A stretch of DNA of 64,000 bases from Paracoccaceae bacterium (GCA_012103375.1 WLWX01000001.1:1540501-1604500); one strand, 5' to 3'; counted from the stretch's first letter, positions 40,110 to 48,869 are shown. Numbers and translations are program-made. Notes: a model not told the origin generated them from the letters alone.

Positions 40110-40221
40110 GGGTCTGCCTGTCTGAGGTTCGCGCACCTCTTAGGGTTCGCGCAGCGGAAGGGCAAGGGTGCGGCGATGTTGGTTCGCCATTGTGCGCGGG
40201 TCTGGCGTTGTGGTTATCGTT

Positions 40222-40872
40222 TCAGAGCGGGATCGCCTGACCGTCATAGGTTTCGAACACGCCGGTCGTATCCAGCGACAGTGCCTCAAAGCGCGCAATC
40301 AGGCCGTGCGCGGATGCCTCGATCGTCAGGTCCGCACCGCCGCCGCCCATATCTGTCTTTACCCAACCAGGATGATAGATCCCGACCGCGAGGCCGCGCG
40401 GCTTCAGATCGGACGCCAGATTGCGCCCCAGGTTCAGCGCCGCCGCCTTTGAGGCGCGATAGATATAGGATCCGCCGGGCGCGAGGGTCGAACTTCCCAT
40501 TTTGCTGGAAATGATCGCGATCTTTCCGCCTGCGGCTGCAAGATTAGGCAGCAGCGTCTGGATGGTCAGGAACACGCCGGAGACGTTGGCGGCAAAGGTC
40601 TGTGCCCAAAGGTCCGCGCCAAAGCCGGTGTCCAGATCCGCGCCCTTGTCCAGGTAAACCCCCGCGTTGCACACCAGCAGGTCCAGCGGCGCACCGTCCA
40701 AATGGCTCGACAGCCCGGCGATCGAGGCCGGGTCCGTCACATCCAGCACGACGCCGCCTTCGGGGGCCGCACCGCGCGCCGTGCCGATGACACTCTGGCC
40801 AGCGGCCAGGTACCGGGCGCGCAATTCCGCGCCGATGCCACGGTTGGTGCCGGTAATCAGGATTGTCATCAA
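40222..40872 (-). CDS. Short-chain dehydrogenase/reductase
   Basis: 216-residue classical SDR: TGTNRGIGAELRARY loop at the start, LVCNAGVYLD, IIS-S and the catalytic YRASK (Tyr-x3-Lys). NAD(P)-dependent; short form similar to carbonyl reductases. Substrate unknown. Overlaps the DUF1178 gene by four bases. Confidence 0.9.
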   Translation of the reverse strand: MMTILITGTNRGIGAELRARYLAAGQSVIGTARGAAPEGGVVLDVTDPASIAGLSSHLDGAPLDLLVCNAGVYLDKGADLDTGFGADLWAQTFAANVSGVFLTIQTLLPNLAAAGGKIAIISSKMGSSTLAPGGSYIYRASKAAALNLGRNLASDLKPRGLAVGIYHPGWVKTDMGGGGADLTIEASAHGLIARFEALSLDTTGVFETYDGQAIPL

Positions 40873-41306
40873 TTGGTCTTTCTGGTTGGGACAAATGGCA
40901 GTGGCATGACCGGTACGCCGTCGTCATGCAGCGCCTTGGCATCGGCGAATTTCGCCTCTCCCCAGATTGACCGGTGCGGCGTGTCGCCGTCATGCATCGC
41001 GCGGGCCTCGGTCGCGAAACTGGTGCCGACATATTCGGATTCTGCTTCGACCTTTTCTTTCAGTTTGCCCAACTCAGCCTCGATCTTGGTATCGGGTTTG
41101 GACAGGTCGGTTTTTTCAACCGGCGCTGTGGCCTTATCGCGCCCGGCGCGCACCCGTGGCGCCATCAGCGCCTTTTCAACGTCGGGGTCGCCGCAGGTGG
41201 GGCAAGCCACATGGCCAGATTTTCGCAGCGCCTCATACCCTTCGGCATTGGCGAACCAACTTTGGAAATCGTGACCGTTTCCGCATTTCAGGCTGTAGTT
41301 GATCAT
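40869..41306 (-). CDS. DUF1178 family protein
   Basis: 145 residues from ATG 41306 (MINYSLKCGNGHDFQSWF). The N-terminal part has a zinc-ribbon-like C-GNGH and CPTCGDPDVEKALMAPRV, then a charged linker and a conserved C-terminal helix (GEAKFADAKALHDDGVPVMPLPF). Cytosolic, function unknown, widespread in alphaproteobacteria. ATGA overlap couples it to the SDR gene. Confidence 0.9.
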   Translation of the reverse strand: MINYSLKCGNGHDFQSWFANAEGYEALRKSGHVACPTCGDPDVEKALMAPRVRAGRDKATAPVEKTDLSKPDTKIEAELGKLKEKVEAESEYVGTSFATEARAMHDGDTPHRSIWGEAKFADAKALHDDGVPVMPLPFVPTRKTN

Positions 41307-41371
41307 GCGCGCGTGGGTTCCCGAGGTCAGTGGCCCAGATTTAGGCCCTGACGCGGAAAACGCAAGGTGGA

Positions 41372-41848
41372 TCAGGCCGCCAGGCGGGCCGGATCGAAGG
41401 TCAGCAGGATGCGTTGCAATTCGGGTTCGTGGATCTGCGCCGCCGCTTTTTTGAGCGAGAACCACTTGCGTTTGCGCGCCTCAACCTCGGGCCAGTTGCT
41501 GCGGGTCTTCTTGACCTTCAGCGGAAAGACGGCGACTGCGCAGGGCAGGTCGTCATCGTCTTCCATATTCTTGGTGTAGGTGAACACGCCAAGACAGGTG
41601 TCCTTGATCTTGCCTTCGGCGCCGGCCTCTTCCCAGGCTTCCTGCTCAGCAGCCTCGGTCGGGGTCAGCCCGTCCATCGGCCAGCCCTTGGGGATCACCC
41701 AGCGCCCGGTCCGGCGCGAGGTGACAAGCAGCACCTGCACATCATCACGCCGCTTGCGCCAGCACAGCGCGGCGAATTGCGTGCGGACATCCCGCTTGCC
41801 GGCCGCCGACAGGCGAATGGGGCGGGGTTTTATCTTTTCGACATTCAT
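41372..41848 (-). CDS. NUDIX hydrolase
   Basis: About 158 residues. The NUDIX region is IPKGWPMDGLTPTEAAEQEAWEEAGAEG: the usual REx2EExG appears as QEx2EExG, so the catalytic EE pair is kept while the Arg is replaced by Gln. The CWRKRRDDVQVLLVTSRRTGRW start is that of diphosphoinositol- or dinucleoside-polyphosphate-type members. Substrate unproven. Start could also be the GTG at 41866. Confidence 0.87.
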   Translation of the reverse strand: MNVEKIKPRPIRLSAAGKRDVRTQFAALCWRKRRDDVQVLLVTSRRTGRWVIPKGWPMDGLTPTEAAEQEAWEEAGAEGKIKDTCLGVFTYTKNMEDDDDLPCAVAVFPLKVKKTRSNWPEVEARKRKWFSLKKAAAQIHEPELQRILLTFDPARLAA

Positions 41849-41936
41849 TTTCTTGCGGGGCTTCACGGCTCGACGTTAAGGTTGGCGTTCTTCTTGTTGT
41901 TTTCGAACATTAACATCGCCTTGCCGGAAATGGAAG

Positions 41937-43193
41937 TCACCTGACGTAAGGCGCGATCAGGCCCGAGATTTCGCGTGATGTGCGCCCTTCGTTGCCGGTG
42001 AACAGGGCGCCTTCGGCGGCGTTGGCCAATGTGCGGATCGTTGCTGGTTTCGCCAGCGTTTGAAACGCCCGGGCAAGTTCATCTGCATTGGTGACCGGCA
42101 GGGCCGCATTGGCGCGGGTCAGGGCGGCGAAGGCATCCTGCTGGTTGCTGACATGCGGCCCGTGGGCGATGGCGCTGCCCTCCAACGCGGGTTCATAGGG
42201 CGTATGGCCGCCGTGATCGACAAGTGTTCCGCCGACGAATGTCACCCCGGACAGGCGATACCAGGCGGTCATTTCGCCCATGCTATCAGCAAGATAGATC
42301 GGCGTCAGCGGGCCGGGCAAATCGCCGGTGGAACGCCGGGTGAAGGCGATCCCGCTGCTTTCGATCAGTTCGGCAACCTCCTCCGCGCGGTGTGTGTGGC
42401 GGGGGGCCAGGATCAGGCGCAGCCCTGGCAAGCGGGTTCGGGCGCGGGCGAAAGCGGTCAGGACGACCTCCTCCTCGCCCGGATGAGTCGAGGCGGCAAA
42501 GACAGTACGATCACGTTTGAAGATTTCGGAAAGCGTTGTAAAATCAGATGGTAATGGAGCAGGGCGAACTGAGGACTTCAGGTTTTCCACGGTTCCGATC
42601 CGGTCCGGGTCCACGCCCAGATCGATGAACCGCAGGCCAGACTGCGCGTCCTGAGGGTACACCCGGTCAAGCGCGGCAAACACCCGCCGCGCCAGCCCCG
42701 GCGCACGGCGCTTCCAGCCTGCGTGGCTGCGTTCCGACAGGCGCGCGCCGACGAACCAGCAGGGGATGCCCGCCGCGCGGCAGGTCAGGATGCGGTTCGG
42801 CCAAGCCTCATTTTCTACGGTGATATGGGCGATGGGTTGCCAGCGGCGCAGGATGGCGCGGATCGCCGGGGCGATGTCATAGGGGGCCAGGCGGACGGAT
42901 GTGCGGTTGATGTTCCAACCTCGCGCAAGGTCGTAACCCGTTGGTGTATGGGCGGTAATCAGAATGTGCAGGGCAGGGTGATCGGACAGAAGTTGCTCGA
43001 TCAGGGCGCGGGCCGAGGTCAGCTCGCCGTTGCTGGCACCGTGCAGCCAGAGCACCGGGCCGGAGGCTTCCGCGCGGCTGCGGCCAAAGCGCTGGCCAAG
43101 TGCGCCGGGGCGTCGATAGCGGGGGTGGAACAGGGTTTTGGCGATCAGAAACGGCGCCCAAAGCAAGGCGGCGATGCGATAAAGCGTCAGCAC
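41937..43193 (-). CDS. waaA: 3-deoxy-D-manno-octulosonic acid transferase
   Basis: 418 residues, GT30 family, membrane-associated via the N-terminal hydrophobic stretch (LTLYRIAALLWAPFLIAKTLF). Transfers Kdo from CMP-Kdo to lipid A. WLHGASNGELTSARALI and VENEAWPNRI are family marks; the C-terminal nucleotide-binding half has FVGGTLVDHGGHTPYEPALEG. Its start is adjacent to the kdsA stop. Last gene of the Kdo operon. Confidence 0.95.
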   Translation of the reverse strand: MLTLYRIAALLWAPFLIAKTLFHPRYRRPGALGQRFGRSRAEASGPVLWLHGASNGELTSARALIEQLLSDHPALHILITAHTPTGYDLARGWNINRTSVRLAPYDIAPAIRAILRRWQPIAHITVENEAWPNRILTCRAAGIPCWFVGARLSERSHAGWKRRAPGLARRVFAALDRVYPQDAQSGLRFIDLGVDPDRIGTVENLKSSVRPAPLPSDFTTLSEIFKRDRTVFAASTHPGEEEVVLTAFARARTRLPGLRLILAPRHTHRAEEVAELIESSGIAFTRRSTGDLPGPLTPIYLADSMGEMTAWYRLSGVTFVGGTLVDHGGHTPYEPALEGSAIAHGPHVSNQQDAFAALTRANAALPVTNADELARAFQTLAKPATIRTLANAAEGALFTGNEGRTSREISGLIAPYVR

Positions 43194-44018
43194 CTAACGG
43201 GCGGCGGCTTCGATGGCGCGCAGGGTCTTCAGCAGCGCGCCAAGGTCATCGACGCGCAGCATATTCGGCCCATCCGACGGTGCATTGTCGGGGTCTTCAT
43301 GGGTTTCGATGAATAACGCCGCACAGCCAACCGCAACAGCGGCCCGCGCCAGCGGTGGCACCATGGTGCGATCCCCGCCCGACGACAGGCCCTTGGCCCC
43401 GGGTTGGGCCACCGAATGGGTTGCATCAAACACCACCGGCCAGCCTGTTTCCGCCATCTGAGGCAATGCACGAAAGTCGCTGACCAAAGTGTTGTAACCA
43501 AACGATGTTCCGCGCTCTGTCAGCAAGATCTTCCGGTTCCCGGTCGAGGCGACCTTCTGCGCCGTGTTGCCCATATCCCAGGGGGCCATGAACTGACCCT
43601 TCTTGATGTTCACCGCGGCCCCGGATTCGCCCGCCGCGACCAGCAGATCGGTCTGGCGGCACAGGAAGGCAGGGATCTGCAAGACATCGACATGCTGCGC
43701 GGCCAGCGCGCAGTGTTCAGGCGCGTGCACATCCGTCAGCACCGGGCAGCCGAAGCGCTGTTTGACCTCGGCCAGAATCTCCAGCCCAGCCTCGATCCCG
43801 ACCCCGCGTTTGGTGGTGATCGACGACCGGTTGGCCTTGTCGTAAGAGGATTTGAAGATCACCGGCACATTTGCAGCGCTGGCAGCTTCCAACACCCGCT
43901 CGGCCATCATCATCGCGTGATCGCGGCTTTCCAGCTGGCAGGGGCCGGCGATCAGCGCGAAGGGCAGATCGCGCGAAATCGCAACTTCGCCAATCTTTAC
44001 AGTTACCTGGTCGGTCAT
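43194..44018 (-). CDS. kdsA: 3-deoxy-8-phosphooctulonate synthase
   Basis: 274 residues; condenses arabinose-5-phosphate and PEP to Kdo-8-P. Motifs ALIAGPCQLESRDHAM, FKSSYDKANRSS, VLTDVHAPEHC and LLTERGTSFGYNTLVSD. Overlaps kdsB by four bases. Confidence 0.96.
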   Translation of the reverse strand: MTDQVTVKIGEVAISRDLPFALIAGPCQLESRDHAMMMAERVLEAASAANVPVIFKSSYDKANRSSITTKRGVGIEAGLEILAEVKQRFGCPVLTDVHAPEHCALAAQHVDVLQIPAFLCRQTDLLVAAGESGAAVNIKKGQFMAPWDMGNTAQKVASTGNRKILLTERGTSFGYNTLVSDFRALPQMAETGWPVVFDATHSVAQPGAKGLSSGGDRTMVPPLARAAVAVGCAALFIETHEDPDNAPSDGPNMLRVDDLGALLKTLRAIEAAAR

Positions 44019-44785
44019 AACACAGCCTCGATCCGTTCGATATCGACGGGATTGTTCAATTCCCAGAACACACGGCCGCGCGCCTCGACCTTCACGCAGA
44101 GCACCGGTTCGCCCTGTTCGAGGAAACGGAGCTGTTCCAGCCCTTCGGTCTTTTCCAGCGCGCCCTCGGGCCAGCCGGAATAGCGTTCCAGCGCATCCGG
44201 GCGATAGGCATAAAGGCCGACGTGATGATAAACCGGAACATCAGGATCGCCCGCGAAGGGCAGGACTTCCTTCGAGAAATATAGCCCCCGCATGTCCGCG
44301 CCGAAGACCGCAGTCGTCCCACCAACCCGGTCGGCCTTGCGATCATCGCGCAGATTCTTCTGCGCGTCGGGATCGGTCAGCAGAACCGGGGTCGCCATGC
44401 CGAATTCTGCCGGGGCAGCGTCCAGCGCGTCGGCGACGTCGGTCACAAACCACGGCGGGGTCAAGGGCGCATCGCCTTGCAGATTTACCACAATGTCCGG
44501 GCGTTCAGGCAGCATCGCCAGTGCCTCGGCACAGCGTTCCGTACCATTGCGGCAGGCGCTGGAGGTCATCAGGACCTGCCCGCCAAAGGCGCGCACAGCA
44601 TCGGCGATCCGGTCGTCATCGGTGGCCACCCAGACCGCCTCGGCAGGGGCGGCGGCGCAGCCAGCCTCCCAAGCGCGCTGAACCAGGGATTTCGAAACGC
44701 CATCGGACCCGCGCAGTTCCACCAGCGGCTTGCCGGGGAAACGGCTGGACTCAAAGCGCGCCGGGATGATCACCGCGCGGGTCAT
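44015..44785 (-). CDS. kdsB: CMP-Kdo synthetase
   Basis: 256 residues; activates Kdo with CTP. IIPARFESSRFPGKPLVEL at the N-terminus, WVATDDDRIADAV, and VVNLQGDAPLTPP (normally QGDEP, here QGDAP). Four-base overlaps with kdsD and kdsA. Confidence 0.95.
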   Translation of the reverse strand: MTRAVIIPARFESSRFPGKPLVELRGSDGVSKSLVQRAWEAGCAAAPAEAVWVATDDDRIADAVRAFGGQVLMTSSACRNGTERCAEALAMLPERPDIVVNLQGDAPLTPPWFVTDVADALDAAPAEFGMATPVLLTDPDAQKNLRDDRKADRVGGTTAVFGADMRGLYFSKEVLPFAGDPDVPVYHHVGLYAYRPDALERYSGWPEGALEKTEGLEQLRFLEQGEPVLCVKVEARGRVFWELNNPVDIERIEAVL

Positions 44786-45765
44786 CCGCCGATCCCCAGC
44801 CGCAGGCAGTCGTGAATATGCACCAGGCCCAGCAGATGCCCGGCGTCGTCTGCCACCAGAACCGAGGTAATCTTGCGGTCCGTCATCAGCACCATCACGT
44901 CATCGGCGGTGGTCGTCGGCGGGATCGTAATCGGGTTTTTCGAAGCGACGCCGTCCGCGCGATTGTCCCACAGGTTGTCGATCCGCCGCCGCATGTCGCC
45001 ATCGGTGATGATCCCCAGAATGCGGTCATCGGCATCCGTCAGGATTGCAACGCTCAGCGATTTTTGTGAGATTTCGACCACGACTTCGGCCATTGGCGCA
45101 TCGGGCGCAACACGCGGCAGGGCCGGACCTTTGTGCATGAAATCAGACACCTGCGTCAGCCGCGCGCCCAGTTTTCCACCGGGATGATAGCGGCGGAAAT
45201 CTTCCGGGTGGGTGTTCAGCAACTGCGTCAGCCCGACAGCCAGCGCATCGCCGATCGCCATCGCCACAGTGGTCGAGGTTGTGGGGGCCAGGCCGATCAG
45301 GCAAACCTCTTTCACCGGGCCATAGGCAATCGCAACCTCTGCCGCGCGGCCCAGGGTGCTGTTGGCGTCCGCCGTCAGCGCGATCATCGGCAGATCGTGT
45401 TGGCGGCAGAAATGGATCATGTCCGAAAGCTCTCCGGTTTCGCCGGAATTCGACAGCAGCAGGACGGCAGAGTCGGGGCGGATGATGCCCATGTCGCCGT
45501 GGCTCGCCTCGCCCGCGTGGACATAGACGGCCGGACGCCCGATCGAGGAAAAGGTCGAGGCGATCTTGCGCGCCACATGTCCGGATTTCCCGACACCGGC
45601 GACAACAATTGGCCCCGTCACCCGTTGCATGACCGCAAGTGCGGCGGCCAGATCATCGGCAACCCGGTCGGCGACATCGCGCAGGGTGTCCGCCTCGGAC
45701 AGCATCGCGGTTCGGCACAGGGTGGCCAGATCTTCGTCGGATTGAATTTTCGGGGCCAGCGCCAT
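44782..45765 (-). CDS. kdsD: Arabinose-5-phosphate isomerase (KpsF/GutQ type)
   Basis: 327 residues: N-terminal SIS domain (VVAGVGKSGHVARKIASTFSSIG; LLSNSGETGELSDMI) and two CBS domains at the C-terminus (ILTDADDRILGIITDGDMRR). Makes the first Kdo precursor from ribulose-5-phosphate. Heads the kdsD-kdsB-kdsA-waaA operon, all joined by overlapping or adjacent codons. The phosphatase kdsC is not in the window. Confidence 0.95.
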   Translation of the reverse strand: MALAPKIQSDEDLATLCRTAMLSEADTLRDVADRVADDLAAALAVMQRVTGPIVVAGVGKSGHVARKIASTFSSIGRPAVYVHAGEASHGDMGIIRPDSAVLLLSNSGETGELSDMIHFCRQHDLPMIALTADANSTLGRAAEVAIAYGPVKEVCLIGLAPTTSTTVAMAIGDALAVGLTQLLNTHPEDFRRYHPGGKLGARLTQVSDFMHKGPALPRVAPDAPMAEVVVEISQKSLSVAILTDADDRILGIITDGDMRRRIDNLWDNRADGVASKNPITIPPTTTADDVMVLMTDRKITSVLVADDAGHLLGLVHIHDCLRLGIGG

Positions 45766-45821
45766 CGGTCACTCCGCAGGGTGTTGCGCGCGGATGTAGA
45801 CGTTGCGGGGGCGCGGGGCAA

Positions 45822-45843
45822 CCGCCGGGTTACCCCCCGGCGG
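45822..45843 (-). terminator. Hairpin downstream of the small S74-like gene
   Basis: Perfect eight-base stem CCGCCGGG / CCCGGCGG with six-base loop in the 105 bases between the small gene at 45871 and kdsD. No T-run on the minus strand, so termination is uncertain; it also lies in the kdsD leader. Confidence 0.4.
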
Positions 45844-45870
45844 CAGCTTTTGCACGTAATCGCGCGAGGT

Positions 45871-46176
45871 TTAGCTGACGCGCACCATTTTCAGGCCCAG
45901 CTTGTCATAGTCGATGCCGTAGAACCCGTTCGCGCCGGTTTCGACCGCGTCGGGGTGGCTGCGCAGAACCTCTTGCGCCATCACGCCTTGCCAAACCTCG
46001 GACTGGCCATGGTAACGCCATGTGTAAAGGTTCAGCCCGTTGGTGGCCGTGCCGACCGGCGTGATGTCGGTTTTCAGGCGCGCATCGCTGACCTTTTTCT
46101 TCGACGGACCACCCTGGGTGATGGTCGACAGGCTGTCGCGGCGCAGGATGGCCGGTTTTTCATAGGGTTTTTTCAT
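45871..46176 (-). CDS. Small protein: RiPP-leader-like N-terminus plus S74 (intramolecular chaperone)-like domain
   Basis: 101 residues. The first ~22 residues, MKKPYEKPAILRRDSLSTIT, have the K-x-Y-x-KP-x-L-x-R-x-x-L-x-x-x-T pattern that I recall from alphaproteobacterial putative RiPP precursors and, loosely, from lasso-peptide leaders (YxxP...T). The rest, SDARLKTDITPVGTATNGL to WQGVMAQEVLRSHPDAV, matches the S74 peptidase/chaperone segment found at the end of phage tail spikes and of short bacterial proteins (typically SDxRLKxxI...GVMAQEV). No phage genes surround it. Two adjacent genes share its N-terminus (see 46260). No maturation enzymes are nearby. Function unknown; ribosome site AGGAGCAG. 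Confidence 0.75.
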   Translation of the reverse strand: MKKPYEKPAILRRDSLSTITQGGPSKKKVSDARLKTDITPVGTATNGLNLYTWRYHGQSEVWQGVMAQEVLRSHPDAVETGANGFYGIDYDKLGLKMVRVS

Positions 46177-46259
46177 GGGGTACTGCTCCTGTTATGCACC
46201 AGTTATTGCGGGCCATTGTCGGGCCCGGTTTGCAAGCTTTCGGGTGCGCCGTTGCCTTG

Positions 46260-46346
46260 CTATCTGTCACCCGAGCTTTTGGTTTGGGTAATGGCCGACA
46301 GGCTGTCGCGGCGAGCTACTGCGGGTTTTGCATAAGGCTTTTTCAC
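46260..46346 (-). CDS. 28-residue peptide sharing the leader of the downstream S74-like gene
   Basis: GTG start at 46346 with AAAGGA nine bases upstream. The encoded peptide begins MKKPYAKPAVARRDSLSAIT and ends after QTKSSGDR, TAG. About 16 of its first 20 residues match the start of the 101-residue neighbour 83 bases downstream, so one arose from the other by duplication. It is either a true short precursor, or the decayed start of a former S74-like paralogue. Not large enough for standard gene callers. Confidence 0.5.
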   Translation of the reverse strand: MKKPYAKPAVARRDSLSAITQTKSSGDR

Positions 46347-46487
46347 GGGTGCGTCCTTTGTCAGTTTGCCAAAAGGTTAACGCCGCGGCAGAAAATGTCG
46401 AGGGTTTCCTTAACGCTTCATGGATTTGGCAATATTCCGGCGGGTTTTGCGCCCTTTGGTGGTGTTTTGGCGGCTGTTGCGCCGCTA

Positions 46488-47539
46488 AAGCGTTTCGACA
46501 TTAACCTGAGACATATCCGGCGGCCTTAAAGTAGTTCCAGCATTCTACTGGGTCGTAGAGATCGCAGATTGCTCCGATTGCTTCGAAGACCTGGGTAAAG
46601 GACCTGACCCCGATCCGTCGCAAATGGGCTTTCAGTTTAGAGAAGGCCTGCTCGATGGGATTCAGGTCGGGCGAGTACGGTGGCAGGTAAAGGAACCAGC
46701 AGCCGTGATTGCGTAAAGCCTGCGTCGCCTCCTTATTCCGGTGGGTTGCCAGGTTGTCGAGAATGACGACAGTGCCGGGGTTGATCTCGGGGACCAGCAC
46801 TTCGCGGATGTAGGCCGCGAAGGCGGGGCCATCTATCGCTCCCTTGATGACCCAAGGTGCGATCAGCGCGCCTTGGGTCAGGCCCGCGATCAAGGTTTGG
46901 GTTCCCCAGCTTCCGAAGAGCGCATCCATCGTCAGGCGCTTACCGCGCTTGGCTCTGCCGCGTAGGCGCGTGAGGTTTGTCTTCACTGCGGTTTCGTCAA
47001 TAAAGACAACGCGCTCAGGAAAGGTCGCAATGGCTGGCGAGCGGTATCTGAACCAGTCGGCCCGTTGCTGCCTTACCTTGGCGCGGCGGCGCTCGGTTGC
47101 GACCAGCGACTTTTTTGTACGTGAAGCCGAGCCGGGACAGAAGGTTGGCGATGGAGGAGTGATGCACCCGCACACCCTCTGCATCGGCCAGCGCATTACG
47201 CAACTCAAAGAGCGTGATGTCAGGGTCTTGTGCGATCAACTCCTCAAAGAATTCCCGATGCGGAGCCAGCTTTCCCTTGCCGCGCGGCGGTCCCTGCCGG
47301 GCAGGTTCCGCATGACCCTTCATCCTCACCTGACGCGCCCACCACGCGCCTGTGGCAGGCGACAGCTTCAACCGCAACGCCGCCGCGCGCCCGCTCAACC
47401 CTTCTTCAATGTATCTCTGAAACCGTATCCGAAGCGCAGATGGCAAAGGTGCTGACATGATCCATCCTCCCAAACAGGATGAATCACAGATCAGGTCTCA
47501 AGGGAATCCCTCGCGATTCAGGTTCAAGCCGAAACGCTT
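46488..47539. mobile_element. IS630-family insertion sequence, complete
   Basis: 1052 bases between two TA dinucleotides (46486-46487 and 47540-47541), the target duplication of IS630/Tc1-type elements. Terminal inverted repeats begin AAAGCGTTTCG on both ends and continue with about 22 of 26 matching bases up to AACCTGA. One transposase in two overlapping frames fills it. Both ends and the DDE triad look intact, so it may be recent or active. Confidence 0.9.
46501..47458 (-). CDS. IS630 transposase, two frames joined by a frameshift
   Basis: Frame one starts at ATG 47458 (MSAPLPSALRIRFQRY) after GGGAGG and has the HTH half (GLSGRAAALRLKLSPATGAWWARQV). At a run of six A (47111-47116 on the other strand) the reading passes to a second frame: GFTYKK joins KSLVATERRRAKV. 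Frame two carries the DDE core VFIDETAVKTN, VVILDNLATH and SPDLNPIEQAFSKLK, and stops at 46501. Such programmed frameshifting at A-runs is known in IS630-like elements. The second frame is in +1 (or -2) relation to the first. Confidence 0.9.
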
Positions 47540-47566
47540 TAGGGTGGGTGCAAACAGGGGGGCATC

Positions 47567-48529
47567 ATGTCTGCGGCAATACCGGCGCTGTATCTGAGTG
47601 AGCAGGATCTGGCAGGTCTGGGGATCAGCCCTGGCGATGTGGCCGACTGTATCGAGGGTGCGCTTGGTGATCAGGCCGCGGGGCGGTTGTGGACAGTGCC
47701 AAAGTCGGCGTTGATGCCCGGTGACGGGCGCTATTTGATGACCACATTGTCGGTGGGCGACGGGCCGGGGCTGACGGTTGTGAAGGTTGCCATGGTCAGC
47801 CCGCGCAACCCGGCGCGCGGGCTGCCGGGGATCGAATCGTCGATATTGCTGCTGGATGCGGAAACCGGCGAGATGCGGGCGACGATGGGTGGCAAATGGA
47901 TCACCCAGGTACGCACCGCGGGCCTCTGCGCGGTGATGGCGCGGCGTCTGGCCAATCCTGACGCGCACGAGATTGCATTCATCGGCTGCGGCGCACAGGC
48001 GCGCAGCCATCTCGAGGCGTTCGGAGCGATGTTCCCGCTGGCCCGCGCGCGGCTGGTCGGGCGGGGGCAGGCGAATATTGACCGGCTGGTCGCGGCCTGC
48101 ACGGCGCGGGGTCTCGACGCAGAGGTCTGTACCCCGCGTGAGGCGATAGAGGGCGCGGACCTTGTGGTGACGTCGATCACGCTGGACCACGGGGTGGCGC
48201 CGTTTCTGGATGCGCGCTGGCTGAAACCGGGCGGCTTTGCGGCGATCACTGACCTGGGCATCCCATGGGTGGATGCAGGCATGACAGCGCTGGATGCGGC
48301 CTTTGTGGATGACCGCGCGCAAGAGGCGGAGAGCGGCACGCCGATGATTGATCCCGCGCTGATTTGCGGCGACCTGGCGGAGGTCGTGACCGGGGCGGTT
48401 CCAGCGGCCTTTGATCCCGGCAAACGGCAGGCGTTTTTGTTCCGCGGCGTGGCAATCGGCGATTTCGCGGTGGCGGCCCTTGCCTATGACCGGGCGGTTG
48501 GGGCCGGTGTGGGGCAGCGGCTGGGCTAG
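47567..48529 (+). CDS. Ornithine cyclodeaminase / mu-crystallin family protein
   Basis: 320 residues. GKWITQVRTAGLCAVMARRLA, IAFIGCGAQARSHLEAF (dinucleotide loop, GxGxQA form) and GIPWVDAGMTALDAAFVDD are typical. Members act as ornithine cyclodeaminase, alanine dehydrogenase or 1-pyrroline-2-carboxylate reductase; sequence does not tell which. GGGGGG site before ATG 47567. It starts 28 bases beyond the IS630 end, so the insertion may have cut its native promoter. Confidence 0.85.
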   Translation: MSAAIPALYLSEQDLAGLGISPGDVADCIEGALGDQAAGRLWTVPKSALMPGDGRYLMTTLSVGDGPGLTVVKVAMVSPRNPARGLPGIESSILLLDAETGEMRATMGGKWITQVRTAGLCAVMARRLANPDAHEIAFIGCGAQARSHLEAFGAMFPLARARLVGRGQANIDRLVAACTARGLDAEVCTPREAIEGADLVVTSITLDHGVAPFLDARWLKPGGFAAITDLGIPWVDAGMTALDAAFVDDRAQEAESGTPMIDPALICGDLAEVVTGAVPAAFDPGKRQAFLFRGVAIGDFAVAALAYDRAVGAGVGQRLG

Positions 48530-48577
48530 GGCATCGTCCATTTTGATCTGCACTGATGCCTGAAATCAAACGCCCGC

Positions 48578-48755
48578 CGTTAGCAGGGCGCGCGCCGGAC
48601 CGGCGGGCATGCGCAGCAACGGGGATAGGCATGATTTATTGCGCCGTGTTAGCCGTCAACTATCCCGGATGTGCCCACCTTGAACCGAGGCCAGACTGGT
48701 GGGGCCGGTCCGGCGTGCGCGCCTCGCGCCTGCGGCGCGCACCGGGCGCAGGTGA
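48578..48755 (-). repeat. Dispersed inverted-repeat element, copy C
   Basis: Inverted relative to copies A and B. Left arm 48583-48603 is identical to the copy A arm; the right arm from 48705 is more diverged. Between them ATGATTTAT and AGCCGTCAACT match the reverse complement of the A/B centre, and GCGGCGCGCACCGGGCGC matches their outer end. It occupies most of the 340-base gap between the cyclodeaminase-like gene and the ligase gene, in which I see no gene. Confidence 0.7.
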
Positions 48756-48869
48756 TTCCGGTGGCGATTAAGGTATTTGGAATGGCGTTTTCAGACCGCG
48801 CCGGTGGTGCCTTTGGTGGATTTCGCGGGGTGGCGCGTGCACTTGGTGTCATCTTGCACTCCGCCGTTA

